This document shows, in pieces, positions 56,040 to 64,000 of a stretch of DNA of 64,000 nt (within the stretch, counting starts at the first letter, position 1; every line of letters starts with the position of its first letter). Source of the DNA: JAIBJN01 sp963775395. GTDB taxonomy: Bacteria > Actinomycetota > Thermoleophilia > Gaiellales > Gaiellaceae. Below the pieces are notes generated by a model, which was not told the DNA's origin, did no database searches, and was given only the letters and a program-made list of their open reading frames with translations. Where the stretch lies: NCBI GenBank assembly GCA_963775395.1, contig CAVZIX010000008.1:1-64000 (forward strand), written 5' to 3'. The position numbers were made by a program, and so were the translations under genes.

Positions 56040-57107
56040 CTAGTGAACCAGTTCCCGGGTGCGCGCCGACGCGACACGCCTGGCCTTGGTGTCGATCGCC
56101 GTCAGCTCGGCGAGGTCCGCCGCGGGCACGCAGTCGATCTGCGCCAGCGTCTGCTCGACGACGCCGGCGATGCCCAGGAAGGGCAGGTCGCCGTCGAGGA
56201 AGGCGCCCACGGCCACCTCGTTGGCGGCGTTGAGCACGCACGGGGCCGTGTCGCCGGCCTCGCCCGCCGCCCGGGCGAGCGCGAGGCACGGGAAGGCGTC
56301 GAGGTCCGGCGCCCGGAACTCGAGGATCAGGCCCGCCGCGAGGTCGAGCGGCTCGATCGGCGTCGCTGCGCGATCCGGGTAGGTCAGGGCATAGGAGATC
56401 GGGACTCGCATGTCCGGGTAGCCGAGGTGGGCGAGCGAGGCGCCGTCGCGGAAGCGGACGAGCGCGTGCACGACCGACGTCGGGTGGATGACGACCTCGA
56501 TCCGGTCGTACGGGAGCCCGAAGAGGTAGTGCGCCTCGATGAGCTCGAGGCCCTTGTTCATGAGCGTCGCCGAGTCGACCGTGATCTTGGGGCCCATGCT
56601 CCACGTCGGATGGGCGAGCGCCTCGGACGAGGTCACGTCCGCGAGCTCACCGCGGCCTCGACCGCGGAACGGACCTCCCGAGGCGGTGAGAACGAGCGAG
56701 TCGATCGTCTCGGGCTCGGCGCCTTCGAGGAGCTGGAACGCGGCCGAGTGCTCCGAGTCGACCGGAAGCAGGCGCCCTCCTCCCCGCTTCCACGCGGCCA
56801 GCGCGAGGTCGCCGCCGGATACGAGGCTTTCCTTGTTCGCCAGCGCCAGGTCGACGCCGCGTTCGAGCGCCCACAGGGTCGCCGGCAGGCCCGCGAAGCC
56901 GACGACGGCGTTCAGCACCACGTCGGGCTCCGCGCGGTCGAGCAGGTCGGTGAGATCGCCGCCGACCTGCGTCAGCGGAGCGAGCCCGTCGATCTCCTGG
57001 GTCCCCGACGCCGCGGCGACGAGCTCGAGGCCGGGGTGCTCCTCGATGATCTCGAGCGCCTGGCGTCCGATGGAGCCCGTGGCGCCGAGCAGAGCGATGC
57101 GCTTCAT
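56040..57107 (-). CDS. dxr: 1-deoxy-D-xylulose-5-phosphate reductoisomerase
   Basis: 355 residues. N-terminal NADPH-binding GATGSIGRQALEIIEEHPGL, LANKESLVSGGDLAL, SEHSAAFQLLEG and KITVDSATLMNKGLELIEAH supply the metal and substrate sites typical of Dxr, the second MEP pathway step and the target of fosmidomycin. Slightly shorter than E. coli (398), because the N-terminal segment between strands 2 and 4 is condensed. ATG 57107. It precedes rseP by eight bases. Confidence 0.95.
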   Translation of the reverse strand: MKRIALLGATGSIGRQALEIIEEHPGLELVAAASGTQEIDGLAPLTQVGGDLTDLLDRAEPDVVLNAVVGFAGLPATLWALERGVDLALANKESLVSGGDLALAAWKRGGGRLLPVDSEHSAAFQLLEGAEPETIDSLVLTASGGPFRGRGRGELADVTSSEALAHPTWSMGPKITVDSATLMNKGLELIEAHYLFGLPYDRIEVVIHPTSVVHALVRFRDGASLAHLGYPDMRVPISYALTYPDRAATPIEPLDLAAGLILEFRAPDLDAFPCLALARAAGEAGDTAPCVLNAANEVAVGAFLDGDLPFLGIAGVVEQTLAQIDCVPAADLAELTAIDTKARRVASARTRELVH

Positions 57108-57126
57108 CGCAGTCAGTGTAGAAGCG

Positions 57127-57921
57127 TCACGTCAGGGCGAGGGCGGCGTAGAAGGCGGCCGGCCCGGCGAAGACGAGCGAGTCCACCCGGTCGAGCACGC
57201 CGCCATGGCCCAGGAGGAAACGGCCGGAGTCCTTCACGCCCAGGTCGCGCTTCACCATCGACTCGAAGAGGTCGCCGGCGACCGCGGCGAGCACGACCAC
57301 GCCGCCGAAGGCGAAGGCCTCCCAGCCGTCGATGGGGATCGGCTCCTGGTTGAACGCGATCCAGGGCGTGAGCACGCCGCCGACGAGCCCGACGACGAAG
57401 CCCTCCCAGGTCTTGCCGGGCGAGATGGCCGGCGCCATCTTGTGGCGGCCCGCCAGCCTGCCGCCCGCGTAGGCGAACGTGTCCGCGACGAAGACGGTGA
57501 TGAGCACGGTGATGAGGATCTCTCGGCCGTCGGGATCGAGGTCCCGCAGGAGCACGAGGTGCCCCAGGCCGAGGCCGATCCAGGCAGCGCCGAGGACGGT
57601 GGTGGCCACCGCCACGGTCGTCGACTGGCGGGTCTCCGAGACCGCGGCGAAGACGAAGGCGAGCAGGATCGTGACCATGAAGCCGCCGACCATCCACTCG
57701 GGCCCTCCGAGCGACGCGCCCAAGACGGCCGCGAGCGCGCCGCCGTAGCCGGCCAGCACGAGCGGCCGCAGCGAGCGCGCCATCTGGTAGAGCTCGTGGA
57801 GCGCCAGCAGCGCGGCGAGCGCGGCGAGCGCGAGGAGCGCCCAGCGGCCGTAGTACGCCGCGAACAGCACGAGGGGCAGCCCCGCCGCGGCCACGGCGAT
57901 CCGGCTCAGGAGCGGGCTCAC
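57127..57921 (-). CDS. cdsA: phosphatidate cytidylyltransferase
   Basis: 264 residues, polytopic membrane enzyme making CDP-diacylglycerol from phosphatidate and CTP. The signature region AISPGKTWEGFVVGL and AAVAGDLFESMVKRDLGVKD and GRFLLGHGGVLDRVDSL (about residues 165-250) match CdsA. GTG 57921 overlaps the uppS stop. CDP-DAG is the donor for the pgsA-like enzyme elsewhere in this window. Confidence 0.93.
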   Translation of the reverse strand: MSPLLSRIAVAAAGLPLVLFAAYYGRWALLALAALAALLALHELYQMARSLRPLVLAGYGGALAAVLGASLGGPEWMVGGFMVTILLAFVFAAVSETRQSTTVAVATTVLGAAWIGLGLGHLVLLRDLDPDGREILITVLITVFVADTFAYAGGRLAGRHKMAPAISPGKTWEGFVVGLVGGVLTPWIAFNQEPIPIDGWEAFAFGGVVVLAAVAGDLFESMVKRDLGVKDSGRFLLGHGGVLDRVDSLVFAGPAAFYAALALT

Positions 57922-58670
57922 TACCGGCCGCCGAAGCGCCGGCGGCGGCTCGCGTACTCGGCGAGCGCCTCCCGGAGCTGGCGCTCTCCGAAGTCGGGCC
58001 AGAGGGTGTCGACGAAGACCAGCTCGGTGTAGGCGAGCTGCCAGAGCAGGAAGTTCGAGATCCGCAGCTCGCCCGACGTGCGGATGAGGAGGTCGGGCTC
58101 GGGCATCTCGGGCGCGTAGAGGCGCGCGGCGATGGCGTTCTCGTCGATGTCGCGCGGGTCGACGCCCTCCTCGACCAGGCGGCGGGTGGCCTGGACGAGC
58201 TCGGCCCGGCCGCCGTAGTCGAACGCGATCCAGAGCTGGAGCCGCTCGTTGGCCGCGGTCTCGTCCTCGAGGTGCTCGATCTTCGCGCGCAGCTCGGGGG
58301 TGGCGCGGTCGCGCCTGCCGATGAACCGCGTGCGGACACCCTCGCGCGCGAGCTCGGGCAGCTCTCGCTCGATCGTCTCGATGAAGATCTCCATCAGGGC
58401 GTCCACCTCGTCGGTCGAGCGCGACCAGTTCTCGGTCGAGAACGCGTAGACGCACAGCGACTCGACGCCCAGGTCGATCGCGGCCTCCACGGTCCGATGC
58501 AGCGCGCGGGTCCCCGCGCGATGGCCGGAGGCCACGGGACGGTGGCGCCGCCTGGCCCAGCGGCCGTTCCCGTCCATGATGATCGCGACCGAACGCGCGA
58601 CGTCGGGGAGCTCGCGCTCCCCCGCGGGCTTGAGGCCCCGGAGCGTCCGCAGTCTGGTGAGCAGATTCAC
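57921..58670 (-). CDS. uppS: isoprenyl diphosphate synthase UppS
   Basis: 249 residues, cis-prenyltransferase that makes undecaprenyl diphosphate for peptidoglycan carriers. Landmarks: VAIIMDGNGRWARRRHRPVA at residue 28 (catalytic Asp), GVESLCVYAFSTENWSRSTD, and near the end DLLIRTSGELRISNFLLWQL (RxSGExRxSNFxxWQ). The sequence between frr and cdsA is compact. ATG 58670. Confidence 0.95.
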   Translation of the reverse strand: MNLLTRLRTLRGLKPAGERELPDVARSVAIIMDGNGRWARRRHRPVASGHRAGTRALHRTVEAAIDLGVESLCVYAFSTENWSRSTDEVDALMEIFIETIERELPELAREGVRTRFIGRRDRATPELRAKIEHLEDETAANERLQLWIAFDYGGRAELVQATRRLVEEGVDPRDIDENAIAARLYAPEMPEPDLLIRTSGELRISNFLLWQLAYTELVFVDTLWPDFGERQLREALAEYASRRRRFGGR

Positions 58671-58697
58671 GCCCTTAGAGTCTGAGACCAGGCGGCC

Positions 58698-59255
58698 TCA
58701 GACCTCCATGATCTCCTCTTCCTTGCGCTTGAGGAGCTCGTCGATCTTGGTCACGTGCTCGTCGGTGAGCTTCTGCGCGCGGTCCTCGGCGCGCCGCTCC
58801 TCGTCGTCGCCCACGTCCCCGTCGCGCACGAGCTCCTTGAGGTGGTGCATGCAGTCGCGGCGCACGTTGCGGACGGCGACGCGGCCCTCCTCGGCGAGAT
58901 GGCGGACGACCTTGACGAGCTCCTTGCGCCGCTCCTCGGTCAGCTGCGGGATCGGCAGCCGGATCAGCTTGCCGTCGTTCGACGGCGTCAGGCCGAGCTC
59001 GGACTCCTGGATCGCGCGCTCGATCGACTTGATCGAGCCCGGGTCGTACGGCTGGATGGTCAGCATCCGCGGCTCGGGAACGTTGATCGTGGAGAGCTGG
59101 TTGAGCGGCGTCTCCGTCCCGTAGTAGTCGACCTTCACGCGGTCGAGCAGCGCGGCCGACGCGCGGCCGGTCCGGACCGTCGTGAACTCGTGCGCGGTCG
59201 CTTCGACCGACTTGTCCATGCGACGCTTGGCGTCGTCCAGCAGGTCTTCGATCAT
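58698..59255 (-). CDS. frr: ribosome recycling factor
   Basis: 185 residues, normal RRF length. The protein separates post-termination ribosomes with EF-G. Conserved text: MDKSVEATAHEFTTVRTGRA, NQLSTINVPEPRMLTIQPYD, IPQLTEERRKELVKVVRHLA. ATG 59255 overlaps the pyrH stop by 4 bases. Confidence 0.96.
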   Translation of the reverse strand: MIEDLLDDAKRRMDKSVEATAHEFTTVRTGRASAALLDRVKVDYYGTETPLNQLSTINVPEPRMLTIQPYDPGSIKSIERAIQESELGLTPSNDGKLIRLPIPQLTEERRKELVKVVRHLAEEGRVAVRNVRRDCMHHLKELVRDGDVGDDEERRAEDRAQKLTDEHVTKIDELLKRKEEEIMEV

Positions 59256-60025
59256 GCATCCCTCCCGGGCGTCGAGATGATCGTGCCGATCCGCTCGCCC
59301 GCGACGACCCGCTCGATCGTGCCCGGTTCGTCGAGGCCGAAGACGTAGATCGGCAACCCGTTGTCCATGCAGAGCGTGAGCGCCGTCGTGTCCATCACCT
59401 TGAGGCCGCGCTCGATTGCCTCGAGATGCGTCAGCTCGGGGAGGAACCGGGCGCCGGCGTCCTCATGGGGGTCGCCGTCGTAGACGCCGTCGACGCCGTT
59501 CTTGCCCATCAGGATCGCGTCAGCGCCGACCTCCAGAGCCCGCAGCGCGGCCGCCGTGTCCGTCGTGAAGAACGGGTTGCCCGTCCCCGCGGCGAAGATG
59601 ATGATGCGGCCCTTCTCCAGGTGGCGGATCGCGCGCCGGCGGATGTAGGGCTCCGCCACCTCGCTCACGGTGATCGCGGAGAGGACGCGGGTGTGCGCCC
59701 CGATCCGCTCGAGGGCGTCCTGCACCGTGAGCGAGTTGAGCACGGTCGCGAGCATTCCCGCATAGTCCGCGGTGGCGCGGTCCATGCCCTCCGCGGCGCC
59801 CTGCATGCCGCGGTAGATGTTGCCGGCGCCGAGCACGAGCGCCGTCTCGACGCCGAGGTCGTGGACACGCTTGACCTCCGCGGCGAGCGACTCGACCCGC
59901 TCGAGGCTCGTCCCATAGGGCAGGTCCCCCAGCAGGGCCTCCCCGGAGAGCTTGAGGAGGACGCGCCGGAAGGCAGCGCCCTCGGACGCGTGGGGGCCGA
60001 CCTCGCTCTCGGGTTGCGCGGTCAC
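59252..60025 (-). CDS. pyrH: uridylate kinase
   Basis: 257 residues, hexameric UMP kinase. The start GTG 60025 overlaps the tsf stop. RRVLLKLSGEALLGDLPYGT, LVLGAGNIYRGMQGAAEGMD, HLEKGRIIIFAAGTGNPFFT and TDTAAALRALEVGADAILMG are the standard amino-acid-kinase motifs. A 20-residue N-terminal extension (TAQPESEVGPHASEGAAFRR) precedes the core. The open frame beyond 60025 runs through tsf and is noise. Confidence 0.95.
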   Translation of the reverse strand: MTAQPESEVGPHASEGAAFRRVLLKLSGEALLGDLPYGTSLERVESLAAEVKRVHDLGVETALVLGAGNIYRGMQGAAEGMDRATADYAGMLATVLNSLTVQDALERIGAHTRVLSAITVSEVAEPYIRRRAIRHLEKGRIIIFAAGTGNPFFTTDTAAALRALEVGADAILMGKNGVDGVYDGDPHEDAGARFLPELTHLEAIERGLKVMDTTALTLCMDNGLPIYVFGLDEPGTIERVVAGERIGTIISTPGRDA

Positions 60026-60828
60026 TCGCTGCCGACGTTGTAGCGGACGAACGCTCGCACCTCGGCGTCGCGCTCGGCCAGGGCCTGCGCGACGGTCAGG
60101 CTCGGGTCGTGCACCCACGCCTGGTCGAGGAGGACGGTGGCGGCGAAGAACCGCTTCCCCAGCATGCCGTCGACGATCTTCGGCCGGACGTCCTCCGGCT
60201 TGGACTCGACCTCCGGCAGCTTCTCGTAGACGGACCGCTCGTCGGCGATCTCCTGCTCCGGGATCTCGTCCCGCGTGAGGTACTGCGGCTGCGCGGCCGC
60301 GATGTGCATCGCGAGCATGCGGGCGAGCTCGGGCGTCGCCTTTGCGCGGACGAGGACGCCGATCTTGCGCGCCGGCGGATGGATGTAATCGGCCACGACC
60401 TCGTCGTCCGCGGCCTCGTAGCGCTGGGCGCCCACGACGGCCACGTTCTCGCCCAGCTTCGCGACGAGCTCGACACGCTCGTCCTCGAGCCCGTCGGCCG
60501 CGTCGGGGCCCTCGGTCCAGACGACGTCCAGCAGGTGCTGTGCGAACGCGAGGAACTCCTCGTTCCCGGACACCGGCTCGGTCTCGCAGCCGACGGCGAC
60601 GATGGCGCCGCGGGACCCCTCGACCCGGGAGAGGACGGTGCCCTCGGACGTCTCGCGGCCGGCGCGCTTGCCGGCGGATGCGAGCCCCTGCTCGCGCAGC
60701 AGCTGGCGTGCGGCCTCGAGATCGCCGCCCGTCTCGACCAGTGCGCGCTTGGCGTCCATCATCCCGGCGCCCGTGAGGTCGCGGAGCTCCTTCACCTGCA
60801 CCGCGGGGATCTGCGTCTGCTCGGTCAC
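60022..60828 (-). CDS. tsf: translation elongation factor Ts
   Basis: 268 residues. UBA-like N-terminus VQVKELRDLTGAGMMDAKRA leads to the GTP/GDP exchange core (HIAAAQPQYLTRDEIPEQEI). It recycles EF-Tu. GTG 60828 overlaps the rpsB stop by 4 bases. Arrangement rpsB-tsf-pyrH-frr is universal in many bacteria. Confidence 0.96.
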   Translation of the reverse strand: MTEQTQIPAVQVKELRDLTGAGMMDAKRALVETGGDLEAARQLLREQGLASAGKRAGRETSEGTVLSRVEGSRGAIVAVGCETEPVSGNEEFLAFAQHLLDVVWTEGPDAADGLEDERVELVAKLGENVAVVGAQRYEAADDEVVADYIHPPARKIGVLVRAKATPELARMLAMHIAAAQPQYLTRDEIPEQEIADERSVYEKLPEVESKPEDVRPKIVDGMLGKRFFAATVLLDQAWVHDPSLTVAQALAERDAEVRAFVRYNVGSE

Positions 60829-61700
60829 TGGGCCTCCTCCCCGCCCTCTGAGGTCGGCGCGGCTTCGGCAGCGGCCTCGGGCGCCTCGGCCACGGCAACC
60901 GCCGCCGGCTCGGGCTCGCCTTCGGCGGCCTCTACCGCGGCTTCCGGCGCAGCCGGAGCTTCCGGCGCAGCCGGAGCCTCGGGCACCGGCGCACGCGCGG
61001 CCATCTCCTCCGCGGTCACCTTGGTCTTGCCGGTCTCGATCGCGTTGGCGATCGTCCGGACGACGAGGCTGCACGAGCGGATGGCGTCGTCGTTGCCGGG
61101 GATGATGAAGTCGGCGTCGTCGGGGTCGCAGTTCGTGTCGACGAGCGCGATGATCGGCAAGCCGAGTCTGCGTGCCTCACGCACCGCGAGCTGCTCCTTG
61201 CGCAGGTCGACGACGAAGACGGCGTCGGGGAGCGACTTCATGTCGGCGACGCCGCCGAGGTTGATCTCGAGCTTCTCGAGCTCGCTGATCATGGACATGC
61301 GCTCCTTGGGCGGCAGGAGCTCGAGCTGGTCCTCGTCGCGCAGGCGCCGCAGCTCGTGCAGGCGGGAGATGCGCTCGGAGATCGTGCGCCAGTTGGTCAG
61401 GAGCCCGCCGAGCCAGCGATGGTTCACGAAGGGCATCCCGACACGGGCCGCCTCCTCGGCGACCGAGTCCTGGGACTGCTTCTTCGTCCCGACGAACAAA
61501 ACGGACCCGCCGCGCTCGGCGATGTTACGTGCGAACGCGTGGGCCTCCTCGATCAGGGCCAGCGTCTGCTGCAGGTCGATGATGTAGATGCCGCCCCGCT
61601 CCGTGAAGATGAAGCGGCGCATCTTGGGATTCCAGCGGCGCGTCTGGTGGCCGAAGTGAACCCCGGCCTCCAGGAGCTCTCGCATGGAGACGACGGTCAC
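60825..61700 (-). CDS. rpsB: 30S ribosomal protein S2
   Basis: 291 residues. S2 core: MRELLEAGVHFGHQTRRWNP, FVGTKKQSQDSVAEEAARVG, VNHRWLGGLLTNWRTISERI, DTNCDPDDADFIIPGNDDAI. After about residue 225 comes a Pro/Ala/Glu-rich acidic tail (about 60 residues), longer than in E. coli S2; part is an 18-base tandem DNA repeat near 60945-60980. GTG 61700 follows GGAGG with AATTCAC in between. First gene of the ten-gene minus-strand operon. Confidence 0.96.
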   Translation of the reverse strand: MTVVSMRELLEAGVHFGHQTRRWNPKMRRFIFTERGGIYIIDLQQTLALIEEAHAFARNIAERGGSVLFVGTKKQSQDSVAEEAARVGMPFVNHRWLGGLLTNWRTISERISRLHELRRLRDEDQLELLPPKERMSMISELEKLEINLGGVADMKSLPDAVFVVDLRKEQLAVREARRLGLPIIALVDTNCDPDDADFIIPGNDDAIRSCSLVVRTIANAIETGKTKVTAEEMAARAPVPEAPAAPEAPAAPEAAVEAAEGEPEPAAVAVAEAPEAAAEAAPTSEGGEEAQ

Positions 61701-61822
61701 GTGAATTCCTCCTCGGTTCTTTTGGGTCTGAAGCCGGCGGGAGCTGATGGAACCAGGCATGAAGCCCGGCACCGCCACCCGCGTGTTCCGCCGGGTCGGG
61801 TGCAGAAACTCGAGGCATTCTA
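61701..61822 (-). promoter_or_regulatory. rpsB promoter and long leader
   Basis: TAGAAT (61822-61817, minus strand) is a good -10; the leader to GTG 61700 is about 110 bases and GC-rich with possible stems. Ribosomal protein S2 leaders are often autoregulated by S2, but a specific fold could not be proven here. Confidence 0.45.
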
Positions 61823-61836
61823 GCCGACGCATTCCG

Positions 61837-61842
61837 TACGCT
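61837..61842 (+). promoter_or_regulatory. -10 box TACGCT of the diguanylate cyclase gene (leaderless)
   Basis: TACGCT ends 7 bases before GTG 61850. It is back-to-back with the rpsB -10 box, 14 bases away on the other strand. Confidence 0.5.
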
Positions 61843-61849
61843 GGAGCGC

Positions 61850-62641
61850 GTGCAGGGGGTCGTTAGGCTGCCGGCGTGGGATCTCGCCGTCGAATGCGTC
61901 GACGAGGCGCTTGCGGCGGGCATGGTTCCGTCCCTCGAACAGCTCGGGCGCCTGGGGCAGCTCGGTTCCCTGCCGTCGTTCATCGCCGCCCTGGACGAGG
62001 GCGACGACGCCCGCGAGCTGGCGGCCGACTTCGCGCGTGAGCGCGAAAGTCTCGGCCTTGCACCGGCCGAGGTCACGGCTGAGCTGCTCACGGTCGCGCG
62101 GGTGCTCGAACGCCACGGTGAGGCCAACGCGCGGGCGGTCGTCGATCGCTGCATCCTCGCTTACGTCGACCGCGTCACGGCCGAGCTCGCCGACTGCGCC
62201 CGGCGGGATCCGCTCACCGGGCTCCTCAACCACGGCGCGTTCCACACACGGCTCATGGCCGAGGCCGCCCGCGCCCGCCGATACCGCGGCCGGCTCGCGC
62301 TCGTGCTCTTCGACCTCGACCACTTCAAGGAGACCAACGACCGTCTGGGGCACCAGGAAGGGGACCGGCTGTTACGGGCTTTCGCCTCCGCCCTGGCCGG
62401 CGCCGTTCGCGAAACCGACGTCGCGGGGCGCGTCGGCGGCGACGAGTTCGCGGCGCTCCTGCTCGAGGCGCGGCCGGGCGACGTGGACGCCGTCGTCGAG
62501 CGGCTGCGCGCCTGTCTTCCCGCCGGGCTGGCGGTGAGCGTCGGCTCCGCGCAGCTTCCGGACGAGGCCACGGCGGCCGAGCAACTCGTCGTCGCGGCCG
62601 ATCGCCGCCTCTACTCCGACAAGGTCGCCCGAGCCGCCTGA
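61850..62641 (+). CDS. cytosolic diguanylate cyclase
   Basis: 263 residues. The N-terminal 110 residues are an alpha-helical domain of unknown type (VECVDEALAAGMVPSLEQLG, TVARVLERHGEANARAVVDR), possibly sensory. The GGDEF domain follows: DPLTGLLNHGAFHTRL, DLDHFKETNDRLGHQEGD and VAGRVGGDEFAALLL with the full GGDEF active site. No I-site RxxD was recognised before it. It makes cyclic-di-GMP and lacks a membrane helix. Its transcript is divergent from rpsB. GTG 61850. Confidence 0.88.
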   Translation: MQGVVRLPAWDLAVECVDEALAAGMVPSLEQLGRLGQLGSLPSFIAALDEGDDARELAADFARERESLGLAPAEVTAELLTVARVLERHGEANARAVVDRCILAYVDRVTAELADCARRDPLTGLLNHGAFHTRLMAEAARARRYRGRLALVLFDLDHFKETNDRLGHQEGDRLLRAFASALAGAVRETDVAGRVGGDEFAALLLEARPGDVDAVVERLRACLPAGLAVSVGSAQLPDEATAAEQLVVAADRRLYSDKVARAA

Positions 62642-62697
62642 CGGTGCCGTCTGCGTCCAGCCGTTTCCAGGAGAGGCTGACCGGGCACGACCCGGGC

Positions 62698-63093
62698 ATG
62701 GCCAACTACACGCTCAAGAACCTGAAGGACGACGTGGAGGACGCAGCGCCCTCCGGCGGTCTCGCCCCCGGCCTGGAGGCCCACTTCGCGGGCAAGGCGC
62801 TCGAGCTGGAGGAGTCGGGCGTGAGCTACTTCCGCCTCGCGCCGGGCTTCCGCATCCCCTTCGGCCACACCCACGGCAACCAGGAGGAGGTCTACATCCT
62901 CCTGAGCGGCAAAGCGCGCCTCAAGCTCGACGACGAGGTGCACGAGCTGCGCCCGCTCGACGCGGTGCGCATGGCGTCCGAGGTGACGCGGAACCTCGAG
63001 GCCGGCCCGGACGGCGCGGAGGTCCTCGCCTACGGCGCGCCGAACGTCGGGCTTGGCGACGCCGAGATGCAGCCCGGCTGGTGGACGGACTAG
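62698..63093 (+). CDS. cupin-domain protein
   Basis: 131 residues with a single cupin barrel. Motif 1: GFRIPFGHTHGNQEEVYILL (metal His, His, Glu); motif 2 is shortened (RMASEVTRNLEAGPDGAEVL). Ends with a conserved MQPGWWTD. The start ATG 62698 gives MANYTLKNLKDDVEDAAPSG; GTG 62644 upstream adds an unlikely segment. The function is unknown; small metal cupins include isomerases and sugar-binding proteins. It overlaps the convergent rluD end by 4 bases. Confidence 0.8.
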   Translation: MANYTLKNLKDDVEDAAPSGGLAPGLEAHFAGKALELEESGVSYFRLAPGFRIPFGHTHGNQEEVYILLSGKARLKLDDEVHELRPLDAVRMASEVTRNLEAGPDGAEVLAYGAPNVGLGDAEMQPGWWTD

Positions 63094-63983
63094 CTCGCCC
63101 GCGCGAGCGCGGCCGCCAGGTCAGCCGGTAGCGGCGACTCGACGTCCACGTCCTCGCCCCCGAAGGGATGCGGGAAGGCGAGCCTCGTCGCGTGCAGGAA
63201 CTGCCGGTCGAGCCCGAGGTCTCCGGCGACGCCGTAGACCGGGTCACCGGCGACGGGCAGGTCGATCGCGGCCAGGTGGACGCGGATCTGGTGCGTCCTT
63301 CCCGTCTGCAGGCGGGCGCGCAGCAGGGCGTGCTCCGGTAGGAGCTCAGCCAGCTCGAACTCGGTCACGGCGTCCCTGGGCGTGTTCGTGTCCAGCGAGA
63401 CGCGCGTCGCGTCGCGACGGTCTCGCCCGATCGGCGCCTCGATCCGCCCGGCACGGGAGCGCGGACGCCCTCTCACCAGCGCGAGGTACTCGCGCACGAG
63501 CTTCCGCCGCCGCAGGAGGCCCTGGAGCCGCCGGTGCGCGTCGTCGGAGCGCGCGACGACGAGGAGCCCGGACGTGTCGCGGTCGAGCCGGTGCACGATT
63601 CCCGGCCGGTCCGGCTCCTCCCCACCCTCGATCGCCTGCGCGAGCAGTCCATGGACGAGCGTCCCCCTCGCGTGGCCCGCGGACGGGTGGACGACGACGC
63701 CGGCCGGCTTGTCGACCACGAGCAGGTGCTCGTCCTCGTAGGCGACGCGCAGTCCCGCCACGGGCTGGGGCTCGAGCGCCGTCTCGCGCCGCTCCGGCAC
63801 CTCGAACTCGAGCTCCTCGCCGCCCACGAGCCGGTGGCTCTTCGAGCGCCGCCGGCCGTCCACGGAGACCGCTCTCTGCTCCACCAGCCGCTCGGCGGCC
63901 GCGCGCGATCCCACGCCGTCGCACGTCGCCAGAAAGCGGTCGAGCCGCTCGCCCGCCGCCTCCGGCGGCACGACGAGTTTCAT
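63090..63983 (-). CDS. rluD: 23S rRNA pseudouridine synthase, RluD-like
   Basis: 297 residues. An S4 RNA-binding domain opens the protein (RLDRFLATCDGVGSRAAAER), followed by the RsuA/RluD catalytic domain: VVDKPAGVVVHPSAGHARGT and PGIVHRLDRDTSGLLVVARS with the catalytic Asp, then LQTGRTHQIRVHLAAIDLPV. RluD modifies helix 69 of 23S rRNA. ATG 63983; only 17 bases of the window lie upstream, so the promoter and preceding gene are not seen. Confidence 0.93.
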   Translation of the reverse strand: MKLVVPPEAAGERLDRFLATCDGVGSRAAAERLVEQRAVSVDGRRRSKSHRLVGGEELEFEVPERRETALEPQPVAGLRVAYEDEHLLVVDKPAGVVVHPSAGHARGTLVHGLLAQAIEGGEEPDRPGIVHRLDRDTSGLLVVARSDDAHRRLQGLLRRRKLVREYLALVRGRPRSRAGRIEAPIGRDRRDATRVSLDTNTPRDAVTEFELAELLPEHALLRARLQTGRTHQIRVHLAAIDLPVAGDPVYGVAGDLGLDRQFLHATRLAFPHPFGGEDVDVESPLPADLAAALARAS

Positions 63984-64000
63984 CCGCTGGTCTTGGGGGC

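Noticed and set aside
53645..56077. 810-codon RseP-IspG fusion protein
   Set aside because: The join passes through about 110 codons of non-protein-like text; a one-base shift restores a normal RseP end, and ispG has its own start.
59252..60898. 548-codon pyrH with N-terminal extension
   Set aside because: The upstream part runs through tsf in another frame; GTG 60025 overlaps the tsf stop and gives a normal UMP kinase.

Overview
The window is GC-rich (about 70% by eye), compact bacterial chromosome with frequent GTG starts, many 4-bp stop/start overlaps (GTGA, ATGA) and -10 boxes placed directly before start codons. Marker content (MurT-GatD, a GarA/FtsR-type FHA-MerR pair, an RsiG-like anti-sigma protein, leaderless promoters, CpsB-type PHP protein, homing-endonuclease-associated repeats) points to an actinobacterium, most like the Thermoleophilia/Gaiellales lineage; the assignment is inference from gene content, not from a 16S gene. 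No prophage, transposase, rRNA operon or CRISPR array is present. One MITE-like element was found.

Layout. 1-1270: C-terminal motor of FtsK. 1384-6521: BMP-type substrate-binding lipoprotein, double ATPase and two permeases, a nucleoside-type ABC importer. 6529-12953: small membrane protein, RodZ, CinA, ThpR, RecA, RecX and RNase Y, all on +. 12981-15641 (-): large secreted nuclease. 15737-22191 (+): miaB, miaA (frameshifted), dapF, a DapL-like aminotransferase, hflX, dut and a Nudix gene. 22266-24406 (-): gatD and murT for lipid II amidation. 24538-30867 (+): secreted subtilase with a Trp-rich repeat tail, a membrane GGDEF/HD-GYP protein, a sulfotransferase and a homing-endonuclease-repeat protein. 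30842-35718: class II amidotransferase, two sigma-70 factors converging on a PHP phosphatase gene, and a RES/Xre toxin-antitoxin pair. 35809-39325: secreted glycosidase-like protein, a candidate structured RNA, small genes and the MITE. 39378-41339 (-): rsiG-garA-ftsR-apt operon. 41440-44504 (-): nucleotidyltransferase fused to a degenerate phosphomannomutase, and a CDP-alcohol phosphatidyltransferase. 44531-51620: amidohydrolase, broken proC, secreted RTX and transglycosylase proteins, small genes, tRNA-Pro and a membrane HTH protein. 51656-61700 (-): the conserved block rpsB-tsf-pyrH-frr-uppS-cdsA-dxr-rseP-ispG-proS plus a small xre gene. 61850-63983: cytosolic diguanylate cyclase, cupin and rluD.

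Themes. Envelope building dominates (DapF/DapL-like, MurT-GatD, UppS, CdsA, IspG/Dxr, RodZ, transglycosylase). A cyclic-di-GMP circuit is visible: two GGDEF proteins, one also carrying HD-GYP, and an RsiG-like reader. Four genes (an ABC permease, miaA, rseP, proC) carry frameshifts. Because these are conserved housekeeping genes and two cases are one extra G in a G run, uncorrected assembly indels are the simplest explanation. The most unusual protein observation is a DapF in which both catalytic cysteines are serine.
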